The notes beneath the pieces were generated by a model. It worked only from the letters and a program-made list of their open reading frames with translations. It ran no database searches and was not told the origin of the DNA. Positions 9,195 to 16,844 of a stretch of DNA of 64,000 bases are shown here, in pieces. The translations under genes and the position numbers were made by a program. The stretch spans positions 186,001 through 250,000 of the forward strand of contig JAFOMG010000012.1 of assembly GCA_017418975.1 (NCBI GenBank), given 5' to 3'. The first letter of the stretch is position 1; every line of letters begins with the position of its first letter. Source of the stretch: Sphingomonas sp. (lineage in GTDB: Bacteria > Pseudomonadota > Alphaproteobacteria > Sphingomonadales > Sphingomonadaceae).

Positions 9195-10906
9195 TCGGGA
9201 TCCTTCTTGTCGGCGTTCGGCCCTGCCCAGATCAGCGGCAGCAGCTCGCGCTCGTCGATGTCGCGATTGGCATCGGGCACCACGCCGAGCAGCGAGCCGG
9301 TGCGGCTCACCACCCGCGCGACCACGGGCGCCACCGTCCAGGCGGCGGTCGTGCGATAGACGCCGATCGAGGGGTTGGCTTTGGGCGAATCGAGCATGGC
9401 GATCATCACATAGCGCGGTGCGTCGATGGGGAAAGCCGCTGCGAAGGTCGAAACGTTGCGATGCTTGTCGTAACCACCTTCGCTCGCCGCCTCGGCGGTG
9501 CCGGTCTTGCCGGCGATGCGGAAGCCCGCCGCCTCGCCCTTGCGGCCGGTGCCCTTGAGCACGATCAGGCGGAGCAGCTGGCGCATCCGGTCGCTCGTCG
9601 CCTGCTGGAGCACGCGCTTGCCCTCGGGCGGGCGTGCGGGATCGACCTTGCGCAGCGTCGCGGGGCGCAGGATTCCGCCATTGACCATCGCGGCATAGGC
9701 AGTGGCGAGGTGCAGCGGCGTCACCGCGATGCCATGGCCATAGGCCGTGGTCATCACCGTGATCCGCCCCCAGCTCGACGGCCAGAGCGGCTTGGCGCTG
9801 GCATCGAGCTCGATCTCGGGCTTCCGGTCGAAGCCGAAGCGGCGGAAGATCTCCTGCATCTTCTCCGCGCCCAGTTCGTCGGCGATGCGCGCGGTGGCGA
9901 TGTTGGAGGAATAGATCAGCGTCTCGGGGATGTTGAGCCAGCGGAACTGCTCGTCGCCCGGATCGTCATGGATCTTGAAGCGCCCCACCTGCAACGGCAC
10001 GGTCGCGTCGAAGCGGCGCGACATCGAAGTGATCGTGCCGGTGTCGATCGCGGCGGCGACGGCGATCGGCTTGAAGGTCGATCCCAGCTCATAGACGCTC
10101 TGCGTCACGTTGTTGCGCGGCGGCGGGCCGGCGATCGCATTGGGATTGAAGGCGGGCAGCGAAGTCATCGCGATCACTTCGCCGGTCTGCACGTCGAGGA
10201 TCACGCCCGCGGCGCCGCGCGCCTGAAGCTGCGTCATCGCCGTGCCCAGTTCGTTCTCCAGCGCCGCCTGTACCCGCAGGTCGAGCGACAGCGCCACCGG
10301 CTCGCCGCGGCGCGCGGGATCGCTGAGCTGCGCGTCGAGCACCCGCTCCATGCCGTAGCGGCCATGGCCGGTGCTATCGATATAGCCGAGCACGTGCGCG
10401 GCCAGCGTCGACTGCGGATAGAGCCGGTCGTTCTCGCGCTGGAACTCGATCGCCGGCTGGCCCAGCGCATTCACCGCGCCCACCAGCTCCGGCATGGCCC
10501 GGCGCTTCAGATAGGCGAAGCTGCCTCCGGACTTGAGCAGCGCGAAATAGCGCTCGGCGCTCTGATCGGGGATCAACTCGGCCAGCCGGTGCGCCAGCTC
10601 GGCCTTGTCGCCGATCACCTGGTTGGGATGGATGGCGATCGTCCAGGAATCGATCGAGCGGGCGAGCGGCGCGCCGCGCCGGTCGGTGATGTCGCCGCGC
10701 GGCGGCACCAGGGTGGTGGCGATGTCGCGCGCGGTCGCCGGCTCCGCCCACAGCGCGAGCAGCGCCAGCTTGCCGATCACCACCAGCATGCCGAACCCGA
10801 ACAGGATCGACAGGATCATCAGCCGCACCTGGGCGGTGGCGACAAGCGCCTGACGGGCATCGCCCGTACGGCCCTTGCGGGCCGGCGGGGCGACGACGAC
10901 GATCAA
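9191..10906 (-). CDS. ftsI: Peptidoglycan D,D-transpeptidase FtsI (PBP3)
   Basis: Septal class B penicillin-binding protein that cross-links peptidoglycan with FtsW. One membrane span lies near residues 30-53, followed by the dimerisation module and a transpeptidase domain with all three active-site motifs: STFK (catalytic serine), SSN, and KTGT. The start is a TTG at 10906 overlapping the ftsL stop (TTGA). A TTG start in an essential cell-division gene suggests that translation depends on coupling to ftsL. The 571 residues match the family. Confidence 0.96.
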   Translation of the reverse strand: MIVVVAPPARKGRTGDARQALVATAQVRLMILSILFGFGMLVVIGKLALLALWAEPATARDIATTLVPPRGDITDRRGAPLARSIDSWTIAIHPNQVIGDKAELAHRLAELIPDQSAERYFALLKSGGSFAYLKRRAMPELVGAVNALGQPAIEFQRENDRLYPQSTLAAHVLGYIDSTGHGRYGMERVLDAQLSDPARRGEPVALSLDLRVQAALENELGTAMTQLQARGAAGVILDVQTGEVIAMTSLPAFNPNAIAGPPPRNNVTQSVYELGSTFKPIAVAAAIDTGTITSMSRRFDATVPLQVGRFKIHDDPGDEQFRWLNIPETLIYSSNIATARIADELGAEKMQEIFRRFGFDRKPEIELDASAKPLWPSSWGRITVMTTAYGHGIAVTPLHLATAYAAMVNGGILRPATLRKVDPARPPEGKRVLQQATSDRMRQLLRLIVLKGTGRKGEAAGFRIAGKTGTAEAASEGGYDKHRNVSTFAAAFPIDAPRYVMIAMLDSPKANPSIGVYRTTAAWTVAPVVARVVSRTGSLLGVVPDANRDIDERELLPLIWAGPNADKKDPE

Positions 10907-11487
10907 CGGAGCGCCAGCTTCTCGCGCTGCGCCAGCTTCTTCAGATCATCGATGGTCGAGGTGCTGAGCACGCCCTTGTCCACCATCGCCACCGCGTGCC
11001 TGTCGGCCTTCTTCATGAGGTCGTGAAGTTCCCTGTCCTGCTGCGCCACGCTCTTGCCCGACGGCGCCGGGGCGGAGCCCGGCCGCGGCGCCGGGGCCGC
11101 CTGCACCGGTGCTGCCGCCGCCGTCGCCACTGCTGCGACGGAGCGAGCCGCCGGCGCGCCGGCCGGAACGATCAGCGAAGCATTCTGGATCTGCGCGGGC
11201 TGGTCGAGGCTGGCCAGCGCCGTCTCGCTCGCCAGATACTGGCCAGGCGCCGGCGCGGCAAGCGCCAGCACATCGCCGTTCCAGCGCTCGATCTGGGCCA
11301 GGTTGGCACGCGTCTGGAACTCGGTCTCCAGCCCGCGAATATCCTTCCGCGCCTGCAGGATCGCGCCCTTCATCGCGTTGAGCTTGGCCTGCTCGGCCGC
11401 GCCGTGCGAATTGACCATGTAGCACGCCGGCGCCACCACAACGGCGCAGAGGAGCCACCCCAGTCCCTTGAAGCTTTGAACCGCCAT
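10903..11487 (-). CDS. ftsL: Cell division protein FtsL-like
   Basis: Small bitopic division protein, expected to form the FtsQLB complex in the inner membrane. A single hydrophobic segment covers about residues 8-26. It is followed by a predicted coiled coil and then an Ala/Pro-rich stretch near residues 110-150 and a charged C-terminus. At 194 residues it is longer than enterobacterial FtsL because of this tail. Identity rests mainly on position between rsmH and ftsI and on topology, since FtsL sequences diverge strongly. It starts one base after the rsmH stop. Confidence 0.85.
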   Translation of the reverse strand: MAVQSFKGLGWLLCAVVVAPACYMVNSHGAAEQAKLNAMKGAILQARKDIRGLETEFQTRANLAQIERWNGDVLALAAPAPGQYLASETALASLDQPAQIQNASLIVPAGAPAARSVAAVATAAAAPVQAAPAPRPGSAPAPSGKSVAQQDRELHDLMKKADRHAVAMVDKGVLSTSTIDDLKKLAQREKLALR

Positions 11488-11488
11488 C

Positions 11489-12442
11489 TCACGCTACTCC
11501 TTCACTGGGCCACGGCGCCGCCGCGGTCCGCCGCGCCACGCGCAGCGTCGCCGAACGGGCACGCGGATTACGGGCAACCTCGTCATCGCCCGGCCGCACG
11601 GCCTTGGCGGGAGGCTCGAAACTGGGCTCGGCGCGCGGGCCGATCGCCGGGCGGTGGCGCGAGCCGGCGGGCTCGCTGCCGCTGCGCTCGCGCAGGAAGC
11701 GCTTCACCAGGCGATCCTCCAGGCTGTGGAAAGTCACTACCGCCAGGCGGCCGCCGGGCTTGAGCACCCGCTCGGCCGCGGCCAGCCCTTCCGCCAGCTC
11801 GTCGAGCTCGCGATTGATGAAGATGCGCACTGCCTGGAACGTCCGGGTCGAGGGGTCCTTCTTGTCATGCGGCTTGTGGCCGAGCGCGCGGCGGACGACA
11901 TTGGCGAGATCGGTGGTCGTCTCGAGCGGCCGGGCGCGCACGATCGCGCTCGCGACGCGGCGGGCGCGCGGCTCCTCGCCATATTGATAGAGTATATCGG
12001 CGATCTCGCTCTCGTCGGCCGAGTTGAGCCATTCCGCCGCGGTCATCCCCTCGCCCGCCATGCGCATGTCGAGTGGCCCCTCCTGCTGGAAGGAGAAGCC
12101 GCGCTCGGCCTGGTCGAGCTGCATCGACGAGACGCCGATGTCCATCGTCACGCCGTCGACGGGCACTAGGCCGCGGCGCGCGAGCTCGCCCTCCAGCTGG
12201 CTGAACGGCGCTTCGATCAGGATCAGCCGGCCATCCGCATGGGAGACGAGAGTTTGGCCGCCCTCGATCGCACGGGGGTCGCGATCGAAGGCGGCCACCT
12301 CGGCACCCCGCTCGAGGATGGCGTTGGTGTAGCCGCCGGCACCGAACGTGCAGTCGACATGGCGCTCGCCGGGCACAGGGGCGAGGCCGTCGACCACTTC
12401 GTCGAGCAGCACGGGGATATGCGGCTGGGTCGGGGAGCTCAC
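11489..12442 (-). CDS. rsmH: 16S rRNA (cytosine(1402)-N4)-methyltransferase
   Basis: SAM-dependent methyltransferase (MraW) that modifies C1402 in the ribosomal decoding centre. The N-terminus HIPVLLDEV and the SAM-binding CTFGAGGYT are both canonical, and the conserved [15 protein letters not shown] segment appears as [11 protein letters not shown]. The open frame extends further upstream, but I take the GTG at 12442, which overlaps the mraZ stop (GTGA) and puts HIPVLLDEV at the usual distance. The product is then 317 residues, as in relatives. Confidence 0.95.
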   Translation of the reverse strand: MSSPTQPHIPVLLDEVVDGLAPVPGERHVDCTFGAGGYTNAILERGAEVAAFDRDPRAIEGGQTLVSHADGRLILIEAPFSQLEGELARRGLVPVDGVTMDIGVSSMQLDQAERGFSFQQEGPLDMRMAGEGMTAAEWLNSADESEIADILYQYGEEPRARRVASAIVRARPLETTTDLANVVRRALGHKPHDKKDPSTRTFQAVRIFINRELDELAEGLAAAERVLKPGGRLAVVTFHSLEDRLVKRFLRERSGSEPAGSRHRPAIGPRAEPSFEPPAKAVRPGDDEVARNPRARSATLRVARRTAAAPWPSEGVA

Positions 12443-12924
12443 AGCGTCACTCCCTTGGCCTGGCACAGATATTCGCAGATCTCGCGCAGCATGGGGTCCG
12501 CCTGCGCGTCGTTCATCAGGCGCTCGGGCGCCCAGATGTCGAAGGTCTCGCCGCTGCCGTAGAACAGCGCCCATTTCTGGATGCCCGCCTTCATGCGGAA
12601 GAAGGGCGGGATCACGAAGCGGCCGCTATCGTCGTACGGCGCCTTCTCGACCTGGCCGAAGGCGCGGCGCTTGGCCCGGTAATCGGCCTCCTCGCCGCGA
12701 TCGGCGGCCTGCTGCTCCTTGCGGTCGATCCGCTCGTACTTCTCCTTGGACCAGGAGAGGTCGTGCGCCGACAGGCACGGATCATAGGGGTGCAGGCCCA
12801 CGACGATCTGGCGGATGTCGGAATTGCGCTCGGCGGCGTTGCGCAGGTCGGCGGGGATGGCGACGCGGCCCTTCTGGTCCACCGCCTGGAGCGCAAATCC
12901 CTCGAAGAGCTCCCTGTCCGCCAC
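12439..12924 (-). CDS. mraZ: Transcriptional regulator MraZ
   Basis: First gene of the dcw cluster, encoding a DNA-binding protein with two SpoVT-AbrB folds. Both carry the family's D-x3-R signature (DQKGR near residue 16, DDSGR near residue 98). MraZ is known in other bacteria to bind TGGGN repeats in front of its own operon and repress it, and such repeats are seen upstream here. The start is a GTG at 12924. The 161-residue length is standard. Confidence 0.95.
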   Translation of the reverse strand: MADRELFEGFALQAVDQKGRVAIPADLRNAAERNSDIRQIVVGLHPYDPCLSAHDLSWSKEKYERIDRKEQQAADRGEEADYRAKRRAFGQVEKAPYDDSGRFVIPPFFRMKAGIQKWALFYGSGETFDIWAPERLMNDAQADPMLREICEYLCQAKGVTL

Positions 12925-13002
12925 GCCAATACCCCAATGGGCACAGCTTTCCCGTCTCCGGAATCAGCCCCCACGGCCGGGCCCGGCGCTTAAAATGACG
13001 GT

Positions 13003-13022
13003 AAAAAGGGTGTGCCCCCTTT
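13003..13022 (-). terminator. Attenuator-like hairpin upstream of mraZ
   Basis: On the minus strand this reads AAAGGG, a six-base loop, CCCTTT and then TT, giving a short stem followed by a run of Us. It lies about 80 bases before the mraZ start and after the TGGGG box. It could end leader transcripts early. The stem has only three GC pairs, so strength is uncertain. Confidence 0.45.
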
Positions 13023-13090
13023 AAGCATCTCGTTTTACCAACAAGCGCTCGGGGATACAACGGGAGAATTGGGGATAGGGCGGGAATTTG

Positions 13091-13105
13091 CCCCACCAAG
13101 CCCCA
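13091..13105 (-). promoter_or_regulatory. Candidate MraZ box (tandem TGGGG)
   Basis: Two exact TGGGG repeats on the minus strand are separated by five bases, giving the 10-bp period known for MraZ-binding sites. They lie 167 bases before the mraZ start. After another five bases comes TCCCG rather than a third repeat. Function is inferred from family knowledge. Confidence 0.6.
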
Positions 13106-13124
13106 ATTCCAGGCCATGTTTTAC

Positions 13125-13157
13125 TTAGAATCGGCTTTTGTTCTTCTTTTGTTTCAT
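13125..13157 (-). CDS. Possible ten-residue leader peptide
   Basis: A perfect GGAGG ribosome site is followed five bases later by ATG and ten sense codons (MKQKKNKSRF) ending in TAA. The codons are unusually AT-rich for this genome and the peptide is strongly basic. It lies in the dcw leader, upstream of the TGGGG box. The site is strong, but an ORF this short can occur by chance and no homolog is known to me. Confidence 0.35.
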   Translation of the reverse strand: MKQKKNKSRF

Positions 13158-13522
13158 AAACACCTCCGTAAATGAACCCAATCGCTACGGATAATTCCGG
13201 AAAGTGGGGCGCCATCCCGTCCGATCCCGGGAAATCGCCAAGTGCCGCAAATTACTCGCTTTTCCTGCTCCGCGCCTAGCAGGCCCCCATTCGCCCGGCC
13301 AGCACCGGCGCCTGCAAGAAATCGCAGAAATCCCGCGAGTCGCCGTGAAAACCGGCGCGCGCAATCAGTTTCCTCGGGATTCAAGGTGTTTCAGGCAGGG
13401 CTTGCAAGGAAATTGTGGATAGCTGAGCCGCCCATGCCCGCTTCGTCACCGCGGGGCGAAGAATCCAGGTGATGTCCATGCGCCGGTGGGGCCAAATCCC
13501 CGGGCCGCACGGGCATCGGAAA

Positions 13523-13852
13523 TCAGCGTGCCTCGCCGTTCTGCTGGGCTTCCTGCTGCCGGCGCGCGATCGCGGCGGCGTCGACCTTTTCGGTCGAGGT
13601 CGTGCTGGGCGCGGCGCCCAGCTCGGCGAGCGGCTCTTCCTTGGTCTTTTCGCCAAGCGAGTTGCCCGGGGCAGTCATGTTGGCAACGACGGCCGAGTTG
13701 GAAGCGCCGACCGCGGAGACCGGCATGTCGTTCGCACGCCACGCGACGACCGCGCTCGCCAGCACGATCAGCACCGTAACCACGGCGAGCCCCGTCAGAC
13801 CAACGTAGATACGTTGCATCGTCTGGGCAGTATCAGGCGAACCCACGCTCAT
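13523..13852 (-). CDS. Small bitopic membrane protein
   Basis: A 109-residue protein with one hydrophobic segment at about residues 17-39 and a charged, Ala/Glu/Gln-rich C-terminal tail, predicted to sit in the inner membrane. No signal-peptidase site is evident. The gene follows the cysteine synthase gene on the same strand, about 50 bases downstream, and may share its transcript. I do not recognise the family and give no function. The frame is supported by composition and by the clean transmembrane segment. Confidence 0.7.
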   Translation of the reverse strand: MSVGSPDTAQTMQRIYVGLTGLAVVTVLIVLASAVVAWRANDMPVSAVGASNSAVVANMTAPGNSLGEKTKEEPLAELGAAPSTTSTEKVDAAAIARRQQEAQQNGEAR

Positions 13853-13903
13853 ATCTGTTGCATAAATGTAACGCCGAACTGCCCCGTTGCCAAGATGGGG
13901 CGT

Positions 13904-14896
13904 TCACTCCCGTGCGAGCCACTCCGGGACCGGCAATCCCTTGGATGCGAGCCATTCCGCATTGTAGAGCGTTGATAGATAACGAAAACCAGTGTCGCAC
14001 AGGATTGTCGCTACTCGCTTGCCCGGTCCCAGCTCGCGCGCCAGCCGCACCGCGCCGGCCACGTTGATTCCCGAGGACAGGCCCAGGCAGAGCCCCTCTT
14101 CCTTGAGCAGCCGCTCAACCCATTCCAGCCCCTCCTCGTCGGAGATGCGGAACTGCGCGTCGATCGGCGCGCCCTCGAGATTGCCGGTGATCCGCCCCTG
14201 GCCGATCCCCTCGGCGACCGAGCTGCCCTCGGCCTTCAGCTCGCCGCATGCATAATAGCTGTAGAGCGCCGCGCCGTGCGGGTCGCTGAGCGCGATGCGG
14301 ACATTCTCGTCCCGCGCCTTGAGCCCCAGCCCCACGCCCGCAATCGTGCCGCCGGTGCCCGCCGCGCAGGTGAACCCGTCGATCCGCCCGTCCATCTGCG
14401 CCCAGATCTCTTCGGCGGTGCCGACGATATGGGCCTTGCGGTTGGCGGTATTGTCGAACTGGTTGGCCCAGATCGCGTTGGGCGTCTCCTCGGCGATCCG
14501 CCGGGACGTGTGGACGAAATGCCCCGGGTTCGAATAGGGCGCCGCCGGCACCAGCACCAGCTCGGCGCCGAGCGCGCGCAGCGTGTCCATCTTCTCGCGG
14601 CTCTGCGTCTCGGGCATCACGATGATCGTGCGATAGCCCTTGGCGTTGGCGACCAGCGCCAGGCCGATGCCGGTATTGCCCGCCGTCCCCTCGACGATGC
14701 AGCCGCCGGGCCCGATCAGGCCGCGCTCCTCGGCATCCTTGACGATGAACAGCGCCGCCCGGTCCTTCACCGACGCGCCGGGATTCGCGAACTCGCACTT
14801 GCCGTAGATCTCGCAGCCCGTGGCTTCGCTCGGCCCCTTCAGGCGCACCAGGGGCGTGTTGCCGATCAGTGCCAGCGTATCGGATGTCGAATGCAT
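13904..14896 (-). CDS. cysK: Cysteine synthase A
   Basis: PLP-dependent O-acetylserine sulfhydrylase of fold type II, making L-cysteine in the cytoplasm. The PLP lysine is K44 in NPGASVKDRA. The substrate loop reads EGTAGNTG, the variant often seen in alphaproteobacteria in place of EPTSGNTG. The phosphate-binding GTGGTIAG follows. I start at the ATG at 14896 (MHSTSDTLALIGNTPL), where the family normally begins, although the frame is open for 13 more codons. The product is 330 residues. Confidence 0.93.
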   Translation of the reverse strand: MHSTSDTLALIGNTPLVRLKGPSEATGCEIYGKCEFANPGASVKDRAALFIVKDAEERGLIGPGGCIVEGTAGNTGIGLALVANAKGYRTIIVMPETQSREKMDTLRALGAELVLVPAAPYSNPGHFVHTSRRIAEETPNAIWANQFDNTANRKAHIVGTAEEIWAQMDGRIDGFTCAAGTGGTIAGVGLGLKARDENVRIALSDPHGAALYSYYACGELKAEGSSVAEGIGQGRITGNLEGAPIDAQFRISDEEGLEWVERLLKEEGLCLGLSSGINVAGAVRLARELGPGKRVATILCDTGFRYLSTLYNAEWLASKGLPVPEWLARE

Positions 14897-15065
14897 GGCC
14901 GCTAGATGGAGCGCTTTCCGCCGCGCCGCAAGCAAGCGCTGGCAGGGCGCGGCGAAGCCGGGCTTTCCGCCTTTACGGAACCCTTATGCCCGCGCCCCAA
15001 AATCCGTCTCGAAGCTTAACGGGCATGCCCCCTATCTCTCGCTTCGTTCTACTCGGGGAGTGCAT

Positions 15066-15269
15066 ATGGTTTCCCATTCCGAACATGTCCTGCGCGTCGG
15101 CCAGGACAGCCAGGGCCACTGGGTCGTGCAGGAAGAAGGCGGGCTGCTCGAAGGCCTGTTCCGTTCGCGCGAGGCGGCGGTTCGCTTCGCGCTGTCCGAA
15201 TGCCGGGCCTTTCCCGGCGCGCGCATGGTGCTCGCCACCGCGCCGCTCCGCTCGATCCTGTCGCACTGA
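15066..15269 (+). CDS. Small hypothetical protein (DUF2188-like)
   Basis: A 67-residue soluble protein preceded by a good GGGGAG ribosome site. Its pattern, a V-x-W-V-V strand, a short insert, then FRSREAAVRFAL, resembles the DUF2188 fold of small beta-beta-alpha proteins. Function is unknown. Expression as a single gene is likely because its neighbours lie on the opposite strand upstream and about 145 bases away downstream. Confidence 0.6.
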   Translation: MVSHSEHVLRVGQDSQGHWVVQEEGGLLEGLFRSREAAVRFALSECRAFPGARMVLATAPLRSILSH

Positions 15270-15414
15270 TGTCCGGCCATGACCGCGCATCTCGCGCGCA
15301 GGCTCGCCCCGATCGCGCCGCTCCGCCTACCGTGCGGCGAGGCGCCTCACCCCATCGCCGGATTTCGGGATCCCTGTCGCTGAGGATCCGGCCCACCAGC
15401 CAGGAGAAGGATCG

Positions 15415-15882
15415 ATGATCGCCACGCAATTCTCGCTCGGCGGCCTGTTGCGCCGCGCCGGCCTGTCGACCGAGCCGGAGGGACCGCGGCGCGGCCCCTG
15501 CGACGCGCGCATCGCCCGCGCGCTCGCCGAGTTCCGCAACCATGGCCACCGCGCGGTGCGCATGCTCGATCTCGACTGCGCCGATGGCGGCCGCCTGCTC
15601 CGCGCCGCCGCGAAGGCCCGCGAGTTCGGCTTCGTCGCGATCGAGGGGCGCGGCGTATCGCTGTGGACCGCCGGCATCCGCCACGCCCGCTGGCAGGCCG
15701 AGGTCCAGGCGCACCCGTCCACCAGCCTCGCCTTCGAGATCGCCGAGCCGATCGCCGCGCTCGCCGCGGAGCATGACGGCGCCGCCGACCTGATCTTCCT
15801 GTCGGAACCGATGCCCTATCCCTGCAGCCCCCTCGGCGCGGCGCTCGCCCGGCTGGGCGGCCGGGTGCTCGCCATCGGCTAG
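15415..15882 (+). CDS. Predicted SAM-dependent methyltransferase-like protein
   Basis: A 155-residue cytoplasmic protein. Residues near 50-60 read MLDLDCADGGRLL, which looks like the first SAM-binding motif of class I methyltransferases. An acidic strand end and a segment LIFLSEPMPYP later take the positions of motifs II-IV. The protein is shorter than most methyltransferases, so it may be a degenerate or minimal member. The substrate is unknown. An aggagaagg ribosome site precedes the ATG. Confidence 0.55.
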   Translation: MIATQFSLGGLLRRAGLSTEPEGPRRGPCDARIARALAEFRNHGHRAVRMLDLDCADGGRLLRAAAKAREFGFVAIEGRGVSLWTAGIRHARWQAEVQAHPSTSLAFEIAEPIAALAAEHDGAADLIFLSEPMPYPCSPLGAALARLGGRVLAIG

Positions 15883-15892
15883 CGCCCGGCGC

Positions 15893-16225
15893 CTAGGCCG
15901 GCACGCCCGCCCGCTGGAGATGCGCGTCCAGCCGGCCAGCGAACCACAGGAAGAACATCCGATAGTCCGAGACCAGCGACCAGAGCGGATAGGTGAAGGT
16001 CGCCGGCCGGTTCTTCTCGACGCCGAAATGCGCGGCCCAGGCAAAGCCATAGCCCGCCAGCGGGATCGCCGCGAACCACCACAGCCCGGCGCCGCCCAGC
16101 GCCAGCAACAGGAACCAGAGCGTCAGGATCGTGCCCACATAATGGAGCGCCCGCGTGCTCGGCTTCGCATGCTCGCGAAGATAGAAGGGCCAGAAGTCGC
16201 GATAGGTGGTGATGGTGCCTGCCAT
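15893..16225 (-). CDS. Mpo1-like family membrane protein (DUF962)
   Basis: A 110-residue protein with two to three hydrophobic segments. It has the DUF962/Mpo1 pattern: a HYVGT histidine motif after the first helix, then NRPATFTYPLWSLVSDYRMF near the C-terminus. Yeast Mpo1 is an iron(II) 2-hydroxy fatty acid dioxygenase of sphingolipid breakdown. This may matter for a sphingolipid-making host such as Sphingomonas, but activity of the bacterial protein is inference. It converges tail-to-tail with the methyltransferase-like gene. Confidence 0.8.
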   Translation of the reverse strand: MAGTITTYRDFWPFYLREHAKPSTRALHYVGTILTLWFLLLALGGAGLWWFAAIPLAGYGFAWAAHFGVEKNRPATFTYPLWSLVSDYRMFFLWFAGRLDAHLQRAGVPA

Positions 16226-16247
16226 GGCGAGAGGCTAACGCCGCTTG

Positions 16248-16745
16248 ATGGATCCACGCAAGCACAGCTTTCCGCCGGTGGTCGATGCCCAAGTCCGCCT
16301 GCTCGTCCTCGGCTCGCTCCCGGGCGAGCGCTCGCTCGCCGAGCAGCGCTATTATGCCCATCCGCAGAACCAGTTCTGGCGCCTGGTCTCGCCCGCCGCC
16401 GGCCGAGATCTTGCCGCGCTCGACTATCCGGCACGCCTCGCCGCCCTGCTCGATGCGCATATCGGCCTGTGGGACGTGGTCGCCAGCGCGCGGCGCACCG
16501 GCAGCACCGATGCGGCGCTGCGCGACGTCGAGGGGCATGACATCGCCGCCCTAGCCGCGACCCTGCCCGATCTGCGCGCGATCGCCTTCAACGGCGGCAC
16601 CGCCTTCCGGACCGGCGCGCGGCAATTGGGCAACGCAACCCGGCGCTACGCGACCATCGCCCTGCCCTCGTCGAGCCCTCTCCACACCATCGGCTTCGAG
16701 AAGAAGCTGCCGCAATGGGAGGCGCTGCGCGCCCTGCTCGAATAA
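16248..16745 (+). CDS. DNA-deoxyinosine (hypoxanthine-DNA) glycosylase, UDG superfamily
   Basis: A 165-residue predicted base-excision enzyme. It has the UDG-superfamily first motif LVLGSLPGERS followed by YYAHPQNQFW, and the last motif SSSPLHTIGF. These match the family-6 hypoxanthine-DNA glycosylases, which remove deaminated adenine. The start is the ATG at 16248; a TTG directly before it is less likely. It is divergent from the Mpo1-like gene, 22 bases apart. Confidence 0.8.
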   Translation: MDPRKHSFPPVVDAQVRLLVLGSLPGERSLAEQRYYAHPQNQFWRLVSPAAGRDLAALDYPARLAALLDAHIGLWDVVASARRTGSTDAALRDVEGHDIAALAATLPDLRAIAFNGGTAFRTGARQLGNATRRYATIALPSSSPLHTIGFEKKLPQWEALRALLE

Positions 16746-16844
16746 TCCCATCGAAACGCTGTGAATTTTCCACTTGCCGGTTTCGCCACAATCATGCCAC
16801 ATTTACGGCAAAATTGAGGCAACATTCGGGCAAGGAGAGAATGC

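Larger units (their letters stand above)
12925..13522 (-). promoter_or_regulatory. mraZ / dcw leader region (about 600 bp without a conventional gene)
   Basis: This gap separates the dcw operon from the upstream membrane-protein gene. Reading towards mraZ it contains a ten-codon ORF with a strong Shine-Dalgarno (13125-13157), a tandem TGGGG box (13091-13105), and a terminator-like hairpin followed by Us (13003-13022). The part around 13110-13200 is visibly less GC-rich than the flanks. No convincing -35/-10 pair, rnpB or other structural RNA was recognised. The half from 13200 to 13522 holds nothing I can name. Confidence 0.6.

Noticed and set aside
13021..13215. 64-codon minus-strand frame in the dcw leader
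   Set aside because: It overlaps the TGGGG box and hairpin, has no ribosome site, and its composition does not look coding.
12925..13522. Possible RNase P RNA (rnpB) upstream of mraZ
   Set aside because: The conserved rnpB core sequences could not be found on either strand.
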